Shown here one piece after another: positions 16,063-26,162 of a DNA stretch of 62,300 nt. The number at the start of each line of letters is the position of its first letter. The first letter of the stretch is position 1. The notes under the pieces are model-generated. The model was not told where the DNA came from. It was given only the letters and a program-made list of their open reading frames with translations, and did not search any database. The stretch covers positions 1 to 62,300 of the forward strand of contig SVIS01000007.1 of assembly GCA_015069385.1 (NCBI GenBank). The letters are read 5' to 3'. The DNA comes from Clostridiales bacterium (GTDB taxonomy: Bacteria > Bacillota > Clostridia > Christensenellales > UBA1242). Both the position numbers and the translations under genes were made by a program.

Positions 16063-17562
16063 ATGAAAAAGATTAAACCATATTGTGGAAATGAGGGAAG
16101 GCTTGTTTTGGTGACAGCCATGACATCAAATAAAACCGGAATTGGAAAAACTACAATTTCTATTGGGCTTGCAGATGCTTTGAATATGATTGGGCAAAAA
16201 ACAGTTTTAGCCTTGCGTGAGCCATCTATGGGGCCTGTGTTTGGAATTAAGGGTGGTGCTACTGGTGGAGGATTATCTAGAATAGAGCCAAGTGATGAAA
16301 TTAATCTTCATTTCACTGGAGATTTTCATGCTATTGCTCAGGCTAATAATTTGCTTGCATCTATTATTGACAATCATATTTTTCATGGTAACGAGCTTGG
16401 AATTGATACTGAAAATATTTTTTTCAAAAGATGCCTAGACATTAATGATAGAAGTCTACGTGAGGTTGAATATGAAATTTGTGGACATAAAATAAAGACA
16501 GGGTTTAATATTACAGCAGCTAGTGAAGTTATGGCAATTTTAAGTTTAAGCAAAAATATAGCAGACTTGAAACAAAATTTAGGTAATATCTTAGTTGCTC
16601 TTAATAACAAAAATGAGCCACTTTTTGCAAAGGATTTACACGCCGAAGAAGCAATGACTATTTTATTAAAAGATGCTATAAAACCCACTTTAGTACACAC
16701 ATTAGGTGGAACTGATGCACTGATTCATCTTGGGCCATTTGCAAATATCGCTCATGGTTGTAATAGCGTGATTGCCACGCAAAGTGCATTGTCGCTAGGA
16801 GATTATTGTGTAACTGAGGCTGGTTTTGGAAGTGATTTGGGTGCGGAAAAGTTTTTAAATATTAAGTCGCGAGTACTGAAAAAGGTTCCTGATGTCGTGG
16901 TGCTTGTTGTCGTTGTAAAAGTTACAAAAGAGCATGGTAACGGAAACCTAATTTTTGGATTTGAAAATATTAAAAAGCATATTAATAATATAAAAGATGT
17001 TTTTGGACTTAATGTAATAGTGGCAATCAACCAACATGCTGATGACAGTAAGGAGGATTTGGAGTTATTATATAATCTTTGCCACAATGAAGGAGTTGAT
17101 GCGTGTTTTGTTCAGGCATTTGCACAAGGTGGGAAAGGTTGTTTAAAACTTGCCGAAAAGGTTATAGCACTTTCAAATAAAGAAAACCAATTTAAATACA
17201 CATATAATATGTCAGATCCAATAAAAACAAAAATTGAAAAAATTGCTAAAAACATATATGGTGCACATGAAGTTAAATATAGCAAACAGGCAAATGATAA
17301 GATTGAACTAGCTGAACGTTTAGGCATGGAAAAGTTTTTTGTTAATATTGCTAAAACTCAATTTTCATTTTCAGATAACAAAAACATGGTTGGTGCACCT
17401 AAAGATTTTGTGTTTAATGTTACTGATATGGAAATTCGTAGTGGTGCAAAAATGGTTGTTGCTATTGCTGGAAATATGCTTCTTATGCCAGGGCTTGCAA
17501 AAAACTCGAATTATTTGAATATGAAAATTGATGAAAGCGGCAAAATTGAGGGATTATTCTAA
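16063..17562 (+). CDS. fhs: Formate-tetrahydrofolate ligase, N-terminally shortened
   Basis: ATP-dependent ligation of formate to tetrahydrofolate, feeding one-carbon metabolism; it would use formate made by PflB at 22520. Recognised by 'ALREPSMGPVFGIKGGATGG', 'INLHFTGDFHAI' and 'NDRSLREVEYEICG'. At 499 residues it lacks about 50 residues of the usual ~555-residue enzyme at the N-terminus, beginning almost at the P-loop strand, and the P-loop reads 'TSNKTGIGKTT' instead of NPTPAGEGKTT. The Ala/Gly-to-other changes near the ATP site make full activity less certain. AGGAG precedes the ATG. Monocistronic, no tail terminator visible. Confidence 0.88.
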   Translation: MKKIKPYCGNEGRLVLVTAMTSNKTGIGKTTISIGLADALNMIGQKTVLALREPSMGPVFGIKGGATGGGLSRIEPSDEINLHFTGDFHAIAQANNLLASIIDNHIFHGNELGIDTENIFFKRCLDINDRSLREVEYEICGHKIKTGFNITAASEVMAILSLSKNIADLKQNLGNILVALNNKNEPLFAKDLHAEEAMTILLKDAIKPTLVHTLGGTDALIHLGPFANIAHGCNSVIATQSALSLGDYCVTEAGFGSDLGAEKFLNIKSRVLKKVPDVVVLVVVVKVTKEHGNGNLIFGFENIKKHINNIKDVFGLNVIVAINQHADDSKEDLELLYNLCHNEGVDACFVQAFAQGGKGCLKLAEKVIALSNKENQFKYTYNMSDPIKTKIEKIAKNIYGAHEVKYSKQANDKIELAERLGMEKFFVNIAKTQFSFSDNKNMVGAPKDFVFNVTDMEIRSGAKMVVAIAGNMLLMPGLAKNSNYLNMKIDESGKIEGLF

Positions 17563-17627
17563 AAAAATTGATAAATAAAGTGTTCAGTTTTAATTTTTAA
17601 TAATATAATAAATGATAGGAGAAAATT

Positions 17628-18149
17628 ATGAATGAAACAATGAATACAATTTTAACGAGAAGAAGTATTAGAAAATTTACAGATAAGCCTATTTCAGAAG
17701 AAATATTAAAAGATATTGCAAATGCCGCTATGCATGCTCCCAGTGCTTTATGCAAAAAGACTTGGCAATTTACAGTTATATCAAATCGTGAAATTATAAA
17801 TAAGTTAGCAAAGGTCATAGCAAAGGTAATTAAAAGAGAAGATTATAATATGTATAATCCTGTGGCTATAGTAATTCCGTCTAATGAGCGAGATAATATT
17901 TTTGGTAGAGATGACAATGCTTGTGCACTTCAAAATATTTTTCTAGCAGCAAAATCTTACGGGGTGGGTTCAGTATGGCTAAATCAACTTACAAATATTT
18001 GTGATGAACTTGAAATTCGTACTATTTTAAATGAGGTTGGCATTCCTGATAACCACATAGTTTATGGTTTTGCAGCACTTGGATATGCAGATTCCACTTT
18101 ATCTGAACCAATGTATAGGCAAATAGGAAAGGTAAAATTTATAAAATAA
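17628..18149 (+). CDS. Nitroreductase-family flavoprotein
   Basis: FMN-dependent NAD(P)H oxidoreductase fold, 173 residues. N-terminal 'ILTRRSIRKFTDKPISEEIL' is the family's FMN-binding start, followed by 'AMHAPSALCKKTWQF' and the C-terminal 'GFAALGYA'. Typical length for the short nitroreductases of anaerobes. AGGAG 9 bases upstream of the ATG. Substrate unknown. Ends before a perfect GAAA-looped terminator. Confidence 0.93.
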   Translation: MNETMNTILTRRSIRKFTDKPISEEILKDIANAAMHAPSALCKKTWQFTVISNREIINKLAKVIAKVIKREDYNMYNPVAIVIPSNERDNIFGRDDNACALQNIFLAAKSYGVGSVWLNQLTNICDELEIRTILNEVGIPDNHIVYGFAALGYADSTLSEPMYRQIGKVKFIK

Positions 18150-18180
18150 CAATTTGCTGTTTAAAAAACTTTTATAAAAT

Positions 18181-18205
18181 AAAAACACCGAAAGGTGTTT
18201 TTTAC
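18181..18205 (+). terminator. Terminator
   Basis: AAAACACC-GAAA-GGTGTTTT with GNRA tetraloop followed by TTTAC. Confidence 0.9.
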
Positions 18206-18285
18206 TTTTTATTAGCACTAAACATGAATATTTGTTTTAAACTTTTTGCATATGTGATACAATGTATAAAAATGAGGAAATAATT

Positions 18286-18789
18286 ATGAACAAATATTCA
18301 AAAGCGTTGAGGCATATGTGGAGAATTCCTTATGGGATTTTTTGTATTTTGTTTGGAATAGCGTTTTTCGGGGTTTCAATTTGGGTTTCAACCTTTTCTG
18401 ATATTGCCAGCATGATATTTATTGTTTCACTTCTTGGTGGTGGTTTTATAATTAATTATGGTATTGGTTATGCTTTTTTAGGTGATGAATACAAGCTTTC
18501 AAACTATGTTCGTGATGGTAATTCTACCTTCGAGGTTATTGAAACTCCAAAATTTTTAAAAAGACGACTTTGGGTAACATTTATTGCTTCAATTGCTTAT
18601 TTTTTACTTGCTATTTATTATATTGTTAGAATTATTTTTAATATTAAAAATTCGGCTTATTATGAACACATTGGTTACAACTTTAATAATGGAGCCTTAA
18701 TTGCTTTTGTTGTTGTTTCTCTTATAATTGCTGTTGTATTTTTTCTTATTGCAGCTAAAACTAAAGTTGAAAATTTTAAAAAGAAATAA
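18286..18789 (+). CDS. Four-helix membrane protein, unknown function
   Basis: 167 residues with four hydrophobic segments (about 13-35, 43-63, 87-108, 132-156) and a Lys-rich cytoplasmic C-terminus (VENFKKK). No family recognised. ATG at 18286 follows GAGGA; an in-frame ATG at 18262 has no ribosome binding site. It is followed after 17 bases by the phosphatase gene at 18807 and may be cotranscribed with it. Confidence 0.75.
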   Translation: MNKYSKALRHMWRIPYGIFCILFGIAFFGVSIWVSTFSDIASMIFIVSLLGGGFIINYGIGYAFLGDEYKLSNYVRDGNSTFEVIETPKFLKRRLWVTFIASIAYFLLAIYYIVRIIFNIKNSAYYEHIGYNFNNGALIAFVVVSLIIAVVFFLIAAKTKVENFKKK

Positions 18790-18806
18790 AAATATAAAGG
18801 CACATT

Positions 18807-19352
18807 ATGAATTTGTATATAATTAGACATGGAATGACTGTTTGGAATAGACAAAAAAAAACTCAAGGCAGAGTTAATAATAGGCTTTGTGATATTGGAA
18901 TTGAACAAAGTAGTGAAGCGGCAATTAATTTAAAAAATATTTGTTTTGATTATATATTTTGTTCGCCGCTATTAAGGGCTGTACAAACTGCAAATATAAT
19001 TAACAAATATCACAATTTAAAAATAATAAGAGACGAAAGATTAACAGATATTGACCAAGGCTATTTTACTGGTAAGTACTTTAATAAATTAACTCAAGAA
19101 GAATTAAAAATCAAAAAGAGACGAGATAAAAATTATGGAATGGAAAACTTAAAAGAGGCATTTAAAAGAGTTAAAAATTTTTATAATTATTTAATTAAAA
19201 ATTATTCTAATAAAACAATTTTAATAGTAACTCATAGTGGTGTGGCAAAGTTTATTGAATATATATTAAATAATAATAAATTTATAAAAAAAGAGTTTAA
19301 TAAATTAATTCCATATTGCAATTGTGAAATAAGAGTTTTTACTAATTTATAA
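18807..19352 (+). CDS. Histidine phosphatase family protein
   Basis: 181 residues of the phosphoglycerate-mutase-like superfamily. The phosphohistidine motif is 'YIIRHGMTVWN' (RHG), the second Arg is in 'CSPLLRAVQTA', and the second catalytic His is in 'ILIVTHSGVAKF'; all residues needed are present. Such proteins act on phosphosugars, nucleotides or phosphoproteins; the substrate is unknown. Starts 17 bases after the membrane-protein gene with AAAGG upstream. Confidence 0.9.
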   Translation: MNLYIIRHGMTVWNRQKKTQGRVNNRLCDIGIEQSSEAAINLKNICFDYIFCSPLLRAVQTANIINKYHNLKIIRDERLTDIDQGYFTGKYFNKLTQEELKIKKRRDKNYGMENLKEAFKRVKNFYNYLIKNYSNKTILIVTHSGVAKFIEYILNNNKFIKKEFNKLIPYCNCEIRVFTNL

Positions 19353-19379
19353 CTAAACATTTTATAAAAAGGAAATTAT

Positions 19380-20744
19380 ATGAAATTTTTTGATGATAAA
19401 AATAAAAAACTAACATGGTGGACAAGAAACTATTTTTATTTAGGAACAGTTTTATTTATTAGCACTTGTATTTTAATTTATGTTTTTTGTGGAAATGCTA
19501 CTCCTGACGTTGCTACCAATGAGCATGTTTGGGATAAATTATGTTTTAGTAATTTATTTCAGGCTTTTTTGAATAATGTTTTTCATTCTAATTGGCAACA
19601 TGTTTTATTAAATATGCTTGCATTTACAACTTGTGGAGTATATGTTGAGCGTAAAACGGGCACCTTTAATTTTATATTATTGACTTTGGCTGTTATTATT
19701 TTTGACGCAGCATTTACAGCAGGAAATAATTTGAGTGTAGCATGGATAGGCGCATCTGGAGTGCAGTATTGTTTTTATGGTTACATAATTATTGATTATA
19801 TATTTTCTTTTCAAAAAGCCAAAAGAAACAAAACTAATACAATTTTAGGAGCCATTATTTTAGGTGTAATTTATATATCTATGTGCTTTAATGGTGGAAC
19901 TTCATCTTTTGGTTTTGAAATATATCCTAATGATTTGTTAACTAATCTTGGTCATTATACTCCGTTTTTTGCAGGGCTTTTAATTGGATTAATAGTGCAA
20001 ATTGCTCAAAAGAAAGTACTGGCCGCTGCAACAGTAAATTATATTAATGAAGTTGATGTAAAACATAAGAAAATTTATAAAATAGTAAATATTTGTGCTA
20101 TTGTGTTAATTTGTTGTTTAGTTGGACTAACAAGCACATGTGGCATTATTGCATCAACAAGAACAAACTATAGTGTAAATATTTATTGTGATAATGAAGA
20201 TTATAACGTTTCGTATAATTATAATATAAATGATAGTTATTCCAATTTGTATTTTTCTTCAATATATTATAATTGGCTTAATAATATAGACCTTGAGCAA
20301 AAGTCGGAATATGTTTGTGAAATATTTACTGATGCAAATAAAACAATTCATATGGACAATTTCCGCACAAATGGTAATTGTAATTACTTAACACTTTCAA
20401 ATGAATTTGTTGCACTTTCTAGACCAACTGACTTTAATTTTTATATAACCATTTCAAAAGCATTTAAAGTGCAAAATAATACCAACTATTGTGTTTATAA
20501 ATTACATGAAGAAAACTCAATAGCTGAAGATAATGCAAAAATACATAATTTAGATTATTCAATTACAAATAAAGTTAAAGCGGGAGATACCTATAAATTT
20601 AAAGTAGAATTGTATAGAAACTATGATATTAATAAATTAAAAGTTTATAATAATGGTGTGGAATTAAATTTAGATTCAAATGGTTATTATGTGGTTAATA
20701 ATGTATCTGAAGATATATTGATTACTTATAATTATGTCCAATAA
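19380..20744 (+). CDS. Rhomboid-family intramembrane serine protease with extracellular domain
   Basis: 454 residues. The rhomboid core occupies about 20-210 with the conserved 'HVLLNML' (His74, Asn78), the nucleophile in 'GASG' (Ser126) and the partner His192 in 'NLGHYTPFFAGLLIG', so the catalytic dyad is intact. A seventh hydrophobic segment (about 229-250) is followed by a 200-residue Asn/Tyr-rich domain, probably outside, ending in 'LKVYNNGVELNLDSNGYYVV', which resembles an immunoglobulin-like or InlB-type strand pattern. The extra domain is unusual for bacterial rhomboids. AAAGGAAA precedes the ATG. Confidence 0.85.
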   Translation: MKFFDDKNKKLTWWTRNYFYLGTVLFISTCILIYVFCGNATPDVATNEHVWDKLCFSNLFQAFLNNVFHSNWQHVLLNMLAFTTCGVYVERKTGTFNFILLTLAVIIFDAAFTAGNNLSVAWIGASGVQYCFYGYIIIDYIFSFQKAKRNKTNTILGAIILGVIYISMCFNGGTSSFGFEIYPNDLLTNLGHYTPFFAGLLIGLIVQIAQKKVLAAATVNYINEVDVKHKKIYKIVNICAIVLICCLVGLTSTCGIIASTRTNYSVNIYCDNEDYNVSYNYNINDSYSNLYFSSIYYNWLNNIDLEQKSEYVCEIFTDANKTIHMDNFRTNGNCNYLTLSNEFVALSRPTDFNFYITISKAFKVQNNTNYCVYKLHEENSIAEDNAKIHNLDYSITNKVKAGDTYKFKVELYRNYDINKLKVYNNGVELNLDSNGYYVVNNVSEDILITYNYVQ

Positions 20745-20828
20745 TTACTTGACTTTGGAATAATGAAATGTTAAATCTTTTTATATAAGGTTATTATCAA
20801 AAAATTGAATAACTTTGCTGGGGGTATA

Positions 20829-21656
20829 ATGAATAAAATTTTGTCAAAAATTATTAAAAATGCTATAAATTTTAAACTTAAAGAATCAAATAAGCAACTT
20901 AGTTTAGGCTCTTCAAAAATTGGTGGTAAACCACATTTGCCAAAAGATTTTATTTGGCCATATTTTGTTGGAACAAATTTTAATGATGAAACAAAAAATA
21001 GACCATTATCATTTATTGCTCAAATAAATTTAGAAGAAGTGCAAAAGTATGATTTAGATAATGTTTTACCGCATAATGGTATGTTATATTTCTTTTATGA
21101 TTTAAATACAATGCTTTGGGGTTTTGATCCTAAAGATAAAGGGGCTGCAAAAGTATTTTTTGTAAATGAAAAAGAACTTTTAGAAAGCGATTTGCCAGAA
21201 GATTTAGAAGAACAATTTATTGTCCCAGAGATGAAGATAAAGTTTGAAAGTAAAAAAAGTTTGCCTGCTTTTGAAGAATATAGCGATGTTTATGACGAAG
21301 ATGCAGATTGGGATGAATATGATGAGGTTGTAACTCAGTTTGATATTGATCCAGCTGTTGACCCAGAACAAAGTTTTAAACTTTTAGGCTATGCAGATAT
21401 AATTCAAAATTCAATACTTGAAGAGTGTGAAATGGTTAGTCGTGGAATAAATTGTGGTGAACCGGTAGATTTGCCAAACAAATTAAGAAAAGATATTAAA
21501 CAAAAAGCAAATGATTGGGTACTACTTGCACAATTTGGAACTATATCTGAAGAAATTATGTTTGGTGATTGTGGTTGCATATATTTCTATATTAGAAAAC
21601 AAGACCTTGCAAATTTAAATTTCGAAAATATTCATTTATGTTTGCAATGTGGGTAA
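20829..21656 (+). CDS. DUF1963 (YwqG-like) protein
   Basis: 275-residue cytosolic protein of the YwqG/DUF1963 family: 'GSSKIGGKPHLPKDFIWP', 'PLSFIAQINLEEV', 'GMLYFFYD' and the C-terminal 'WVLLAQFGTISEE...GDCGCIYFYIRKQDL' are typical. Function of the family is unknown. The stretch about 150-185 is very acidic (DVYDEDADWDEYDE). ATG at 20829 after GGGGG; the TTG-led extension from 20805 lacks a ribosome binding site. Confidence 0.88.
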   Translation: MNKILSKIIKNAINFKLKESNKQLSLGSSKIGGKPHLPKDFIWPYFVGTNFNDETKNRPLSFIAQINLEEVQKYDLDNVLPHNGMLYFFYDLNTMLWGFDPKDKGAAKVFFVNEKELLESDLPEDLEEQFIVPEMKIKFESKKSLPAFEEYSDVYDEDADWDEYDEVVTQFDIDPAVDPEQSFKLLGYADIIQNSILEECEMVSRGINCGEPVDLPNKLRKDIKQKANDWVLLAQFGTISEEIMFGDCGCIYFYIRKQDLANLNFENIHLCLQCG

Positions 21657-21807
21657 AAAGAAAAAATTGTTCTATTAACTAGTAGGAAGTTCTCAAGCAT
21701 AAATATAATACTTATATTAGTATATTTCCAAGAAATATATTTAAACACAAATTTAAAGAAAGGGGCATTTTTCATTTAAAATAAGTGATGAAAAATTAAT
21801 TAGATTT

Positions 21808-22356
21808 ATGAAAATACTATATGAAACTGAAAGGCTTATAATTCGTGAGTGGCAAACTAAAGACTATAAAGATTTGTATGAATATGCAAGTAATCCTATT
21901 GTTTCAAAATTTTTATCTTTTAAACCTTATACAAACATTGAAGAGGCAAAAGAAAGAATAAAAAAAATGAGAAAAAATTATTCAAAAAATACATATTTAA
22001 GAGCTTACGCAATTTCTCTTAAAGAAAATGGTAAAGTAATAGGATCAATTGATATTGATGATTATTTGCCAAAAGCAGATGGTATTATAGAAATTGGTTA
22101 TATTCTAAATGAAAAGTTTCAAGGTAAAGGCTATATGACAGAGGCATTGGTAAATATGTTTAAATATATTAAACATAACAATATTGCAAAAAGGATTGTT
22201 TGTAAGCACGATACTTTAAATATAAAAAGCGGAAATGTTATGAAACGAGCGGGAATGACGTTTGAAGGAATTTTAAGAAAAGCAGGAAAAACTAATAATA
22301 CTCATGCAAGATATGATTTGGCTTTATATTCAATTTTATATGAAGAAATAGAGTAG
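21808..22356 (+). CDS. GNAT acetyltransferase (RimJ/RimL-like)
   Basis: 182 residues starting 'MKILYETERLIIREW', the typical RimJ-type opening. Acetyl-CoA motif A is 'GYILNEKFQGKGYMTEAL' (about 97-114) and motif B 'NVMKRAGMTFEGILR'. Acetylates an amino group on an unknown substrate (protein N-terminus, amino sugar or antibiotic). No clear ribosome binding site precedes the ATG at 21808 and no other in-frame start is available, so translation initiation here is unusual. Confidence 0.88.
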   Translation: MKILYETERLIIREWQTKDYKDLYEYASNPIVSKFLSFKPYTNIEEAKERIKKMRKNYSKNTYLRAYAISLKENGKVIGSIDIDDYLPKADGIIEIGYILNEKFQGKGYMTEALVNMFKYIKHNNIAKRIVCKHDTLNIKSGNVMKRAGMTFEGILRKAGKTNNTHARYDLALYSILYEEIE

Positions 22357-22393
22357 ATGAAATTTGTAAGTAAAATAATATTTAAGAACATTT

Positions 22394-22442
22394 AAAGATA
22401 GATTAACATAATAAAGATTTTGGTTAGTCTATCTTTTTTAAT
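22394..22442 (+). terminator. Terminator before pflB
   Basis: AAAGATAGATTAAC pairs with GGTTAGTCTATCTTT around a 13-base loop, followed by TTTTTAATTTTTTT. Confidence 0.85.
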
Positions 22443-22519
22443 TTTTTTAAAAAATGTGTTAAAACGCAATACAATTAGCAATAATTTTGATATAATATAA
22501 GGACCAAAAGGAGGTAATT

Positions 22520-24763
22520 ATGGAAAACGTTAAACAATGGAATGGTTTTAAAGGTAAAAAATGGCAAAAAGACATTGATGTTGCATCGTTTATTGCCGAT
22601 AATTATACGGAATATTTGGGAGATGATAAGTTTTTAGAATCTAAAACAAAGAAAACAGAAAAGGTTTGGAGTAAATGTGAAAACCTTTTAAAAGAAGAAA
22701 TGGAAAAAGGGCTTTTAGATGTTGAATTAAAAAGAATTTCTGGCATTAATAGTTTTAAACCGGGATATATTGATAAAGCAAATGAAGTGGTTGTTGGTCT
22801 TCAAACCGATAAACCATTAAAAAGAATTGTAAACGTTTATGGTGGTTTAAGAACAGCAAAAGGTGCTTTGCTGGCATACAACAAAGAATTAGACAAGCGT
22901 ATTGACGAGTTTTTTACATCAGGTATGAGGAAAACACATAACGATGGTGTTTTTGACGCATATACTCCAGAAATTAGACGAGCAAGAAGTGCTGGCTTAA
23001 TAACTGGTCTTCCAGATGCGTATGGAAGAGGAAGAATAATTGGCGACTATAGAAGAGTTGCTCTTTATGGTATTGATAGATTAATTGCAGAAAAGCAAGC
23101 AGATATGTTAAAGCCAGAGCTTTTAAATATTTGTGATGATGAAGTTATTAGACTAAGAGAAGAAGTTAACGAGCAAATTAGAGCGTTAAATGCTATGAAA
23201 GAAATGGCGAAAGGTTATGGTTTTGATATATCAGTACCAGCACAAGATGCAAAAGAGGCTTTTCAGTGGACATATTTTGGTTATCTTGCAAGTGTTAAAG
23301 AAAATAATGGCGCAGCGATGAGTTTGGGTAGAGTGTCTACTTTCTTAGATATTTATGTACAAAGAGATTTAATGACGGGTGTAATAACTGAACAGTTAGC
23401 GCAAGAACTTGTAGACCAGTTTATTATTAAACTTCGTTTAGTTCGTCATTTGCGCACTCCTGAATATGATGAAGTTTTTGCTGGTGACCCTACTTGGGTA
23501 ACAGAAAGCATTGGTGGTATGCTTAATGAGAAAAAAAGTTTGGTTACAAAAAATTCATTTAGGTTTTTACATTCATTAATTAATTTAGACCCAAGTCCAG
23601 AACCAAACTTAACAATATTATGGTCTAATGGTTTACCAGAAAACTTTAAAAAATATTGTGCTAAAATTTCAATTTTAACAGATAGTATTCAATATGAAAG
23701 TGATGACATAATGCGCCCACTTTATGGCAGTGACTATGCTATTGCATGTTGTGTTAGTGCAATGAGAATTGGTAAACAAATGCAATTTTTTGGCGCTAGA
23801 TGTAACTTGGTTAAATCACTTCTTTATGCTATTAATGGTGGCATTGATGAAAAAAGTGAAAAACTTGTTGTAGAAGGCTATAAACCAATTACTGATGAAG
23901 TTTTAGATTATAGCAAAGTTAAAAAAGCATACTTTAAAATACTTGAAAAAATCGCCAGCACTTATGTAGATGCAATGAACATTATTCACTACATGCATGA
24001 TAAATATGCATACGAGGCTGGTCAAATGGCAATGCACGACACAAAAGTTGATAGATTAATGGCTTTTGGTGTGGCAGGACTATCGGTTGCAACTGATAGT
24101 TTATCGGCAATTAAATATGCAAAAGTTAGCCCAGTAAGAAATGAAAAAGGTATTGCTGTTGACTTTAAAGTAGACGGCGATTTTCCAAAATATGGCAATG
24201 ATGATGACAGGGTTGATAATATAGCAGTTGAAATTGTTGAACATTTTATAAAATGCTTAAAAGCAAAAAAATTATATAGAAATGCAAAACATACACTTTC
24301 AGTTTTAACTATTACTTCTAATGTTATGTATGGTAAAAAAACAGGCTCAACCCCAGATGGAAGAAAAGCAGGCGAGCCATTTGCACCGGGAGCCAACCCA
24401 ATGCACGGAAGAGATTGCTCAGGTGCACTTGCAAGCTTAAACAGTGTTGCAAAAATTCCATATTGCGATGTTTGTCAAGATGGTGTAAGTAATACTTTCT
24501 CAATTGTTCCAAACGCTTTGGGTAAAGATGAAGATTCTAAAGTTAATAATTTAGTTAATATTTTAGATGGATACTTTAAACAAGGTGCACAACATATTAA
24601 TGTTAATGTTTTAAATAGGGAAAAATTGATTGATGCAATGAATAATCCTTATAAATATCCAAACTTAACAATTCGTGTTTCTGGTTATGCTGTTAACTTT
24701 AACAAGTTAAGCAGAGCACATCAGGAAGAAGTTATTGCTCGTACATTCCATGAAAGTGTTTAG
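22520..24763 (+). CDS. pflB: Pyruvate formate-lyase (formate acetyltransferase)
   Basis: Glycyl-radical enzyme that splits pyruvate with CoA into acetyl-CoA and formate in anaerobic fermentation. 747 residues, normal length. The adjacent catalytic cysteines are in '[14 protein letters not shown]' and the glycyl radical site is 'RVSGYAVNF' near the C-terminus (Gly722). AAGGAGG precedes the ATG. First gene of a three-gene unit: a CYTH-like gene follows after 18 bases and the activase pflA two bases after that. Separated from upstream DNA by a strong terminator. Confidence 0.98.
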   Translation: MENVKQWNGFKGKKWQKDIDVASFIADNYTEYLGDDKFLESKTKKTEKVWSKCENLLKEEMEKGLLDVELKRISGINSFKPGYIDKANEVVVGLQTDKPLKRIVNVYGGLRTAKGALLAYNKELDKRIDEFFTSGMRKTHNDGVFDAYTPEIRRARSAGLITGLPDAYGRGRIIGDYRRVALYGIDRLIAEKQADMLKPELLNICDDEVIRLREEVNEQIRALNAMKEMAKGYGFDISVPAQDAKEAFQWTYFGYLASVKENNGAAMSLGRVSTFLDIYVQRDLMTGVITEQLAQELVDQFIIKLRLVRHLRTPEYDEVFAGDPTWVTESIGGMLNEKKSLVTKNSFRFLHSLINLDPSPEPNLTILWSNGLPENFKKYCAKISILTDSIQYESDDIMRPLYGSDYAIACCVSAMRIGKQMQFFGARCNLVKSLLYAINGGIDEKSEKLVVEGYKPITDEVLDYSKVKKAYFKILEKIASTYVDAMNIIHYMHDKYAYEAGQMAMHDTKVDRLMAFGVAGLSVATDSLSAIKYAKVSPVRNEKGIAVDFKVDGDFPKYGNDDDRVDNIAVEIVEHFIKCLKAKKLYRNAKHTLSVLTITSNVMYGKKTGSTPDGRKAGEPFAPGANPMHGRDCSGALASLNSVAKIPYCDVCQDGVSNTFSIVPNALGKDEDSKVNNLVNILDGYFKQGAQHINVNVLNREKLIDAMNNPYKYPNLTIRVSGYAVNFNKLSRAHQEEVIARTFHESV

Positions 24764-24781
24764 TTAAATTTAGGAGATATA

Positions 24782-25357
24782 ATGGCACAAATAGAAGTTG
24801 CTTTTAAAATAGAGCAAAGTAAAGAAGAGGCGGAAAAACTCCTTTTAGATAATGGCTTTGTAAATGCTTTTAAAACTTATACAAGAGATATATATTTTGG
24901 TAAAAATGTAAATTTTGATGGCTTGACTGAAGAGGAAATAAAAAGGCAGTTAATCAGATGCCGTAACTTTGAAAGGTTGGAAAACTTAAAAGTATTAGAT
25001 GAAAAATTGCCAGATAAACATTTAATAAATTTAAAACTGTTGCAAAGGCTTTTTAAAGAAGGCTATGAGGTTATTTTTGAAACTCAAAAATCAGATTGGG
25101 TTTATAAAAAAGGCGGTTATTGGCATCAACTTCAAGATATTAAAGATATTGGTTTATTAGATTATGTTTATACTGATGAATTTTTAGATGAAACTATAAC
25201 ACAAGATGAAATGTTTGAAATAGTAAAACAACATATACATGATTTAGGGTTTAAACTTGAATATGAATTGGGTGTGGATAAATTAAGAAGTTTATACTAT
25301 AAAGAATTAAAATTTTCTAAAAATCAAATTGGGTTATATAAATATCAAGAAAAGTAA
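24782..25357 (+). CDS. CYTH-like protein between pflB and pflA
   Basis: 191 residues, probably a CYTH (CyaB/thiamine-triphosphatase) fold: N-terminal 'AQIEVAFKIEQSKEEAEKLL' resembles the ExExK opening, and the middle carries 'RCRNFERLENLKVLDEKL' and a C-terminal 'GFKLEYELG'. The core ExExK is degenerate (IEVAFKI), so enzymatic activity on triphosphates is doubtful. It is placed tightly in the pfl operon (18 bases after pflB with AGGAG; 2 bases before pflA). An insertion of such a gene between the lyase and its activase is not the usual arrangement. A role in pfl control is only inferred from position. Confidence 0.65.
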   Translation: MAQIEVAFKIEQSKEEAEKLLLDNGFVNAFKTYTRDIYFGKNVNFDGLTEEEIKRQLIRCRNFERLENLKVLDEKLPDKHLINLKLLQRLFKEGYEVIFETQKSDWVYKKGGYWHQLQDIKDIGLLDYVYTDEFLDETITQDEMFEIVKQHIHDLGFKLEYELGVDKLRSLYYKELKFSKNQIGLYKYQEK

Positions 25358-25359
25358 TT

Positions 25360-26064
25360 ATGATTAAAGGCAGAATTAGCAGTGTTGAATCATTAGGCAC
25401 ATTGGACGGCCCGGGTATTAGGTTTGTCGTGTTTTTTCAAGGCTGCAAGCTTAGATGTTTATATTGTCATAACCCTGAAACATGGGATTTGGTAGGAAAC
25501 TCGGTTGAAATTTCTCCAAATGAACTTATAAAAAAAATTGAAAAGTATAAAAACTATTATGGAACAAGTGGAGGTGTAACTTTTTCTGGTGGTGAACCAC
25601 TTCTTCAACCTGAGTTTTTGTTAGAATGTTTAAAACTTTGCAAGCAAAAAAACATTCATACCTGTATAGATACTGCAGGTTTTGGTTTTGGTAATTATGA
25701 AGAAATTTTAAACTATGTCGACCTTGTAATTTTAGATGTAAAAGCAGTTGAGGCGGAAGAATACACAACTATAACTGGTCAAAAAATTGATGAGTTTTAT
25801 AATTTTTTGAATACCTGCCAAAAATTAAATAAAAAAATGTGGTTAAGGCAAGTTATTGTACCAAACATAAATGATGATAAAGAGCATATTTTAAAATTAA
25901 AAGAATGTGCAGGTAGTTTAAAAAATATAGAAAAGGTAGAACTTTTGCCATATAAAACACTTGGTTTACACAAATATAAAACACTAAACTTAAAATACAG
26001 GTTACAAGGCACCGAGCCTTTAAGTGAAGAAAAATTATATGAATTAAGTGAATATTTAAATTGA
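25360..26064 (+). CDS. pflA: Pyruvate formate-lyase activating enzyme
   Basis: Radical-SAM enzyme that installs the glycyl radical on PflB. The [4Fe-4S] motif is 'CKLRCLYCHNPE' (CxxxCxxC), preceded by 'GTLDGPGIRFVVFFQG' and followed by the 'GGVTFSGGEPLLQPEF' SAM-binding segment. 234 residues, typical. It starts 2 bases after the CYTH-like gene; AAG-AAAAG upstream is a weak ribosome binding site, consistent with coupling. Ends with TGA just before a terminator. Confidence 0.97.
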   Translation: MIKGRISSVESLGTLDGPGIRFVVFFQGCKLRCLYCHNPETWDLVGNSVEISPNELIKKIEKYKNYYGTSGGVTFSGGEPLLQPEFLLECLKLCKQKNIHTCIDTAGFGFGNYEEILNYVDLVILDVKAVEAEEYTTITGQKIDEFYNFLNTCQKLNKKMWLRQVIVPNINDDKEHILKLKECAGSLKNIEKVELLPYKTLGLHKYKTLNLKYRLQGTEPLSEEKLYELSEYLN

Positions 26065-26076
26065 ATTTCTTTAAAG

Positions 26077-26103
26077 AAGAGGTTATATAAGCCTCTTTTT
26101 TAA
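26077..26103 (+). terminator. Terminator of the pfl operon
   Basis: AAGAGGTTA with TAAGCCTCTT (G-T pair) followed by TTTTAA. Confidence 0.85.
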
Positions 26104-26162
26104 TTTGAGTATTGAAAAATAAATAATTGTTTGTTATAATACAAAAACTTAAAGGAGAAAAT

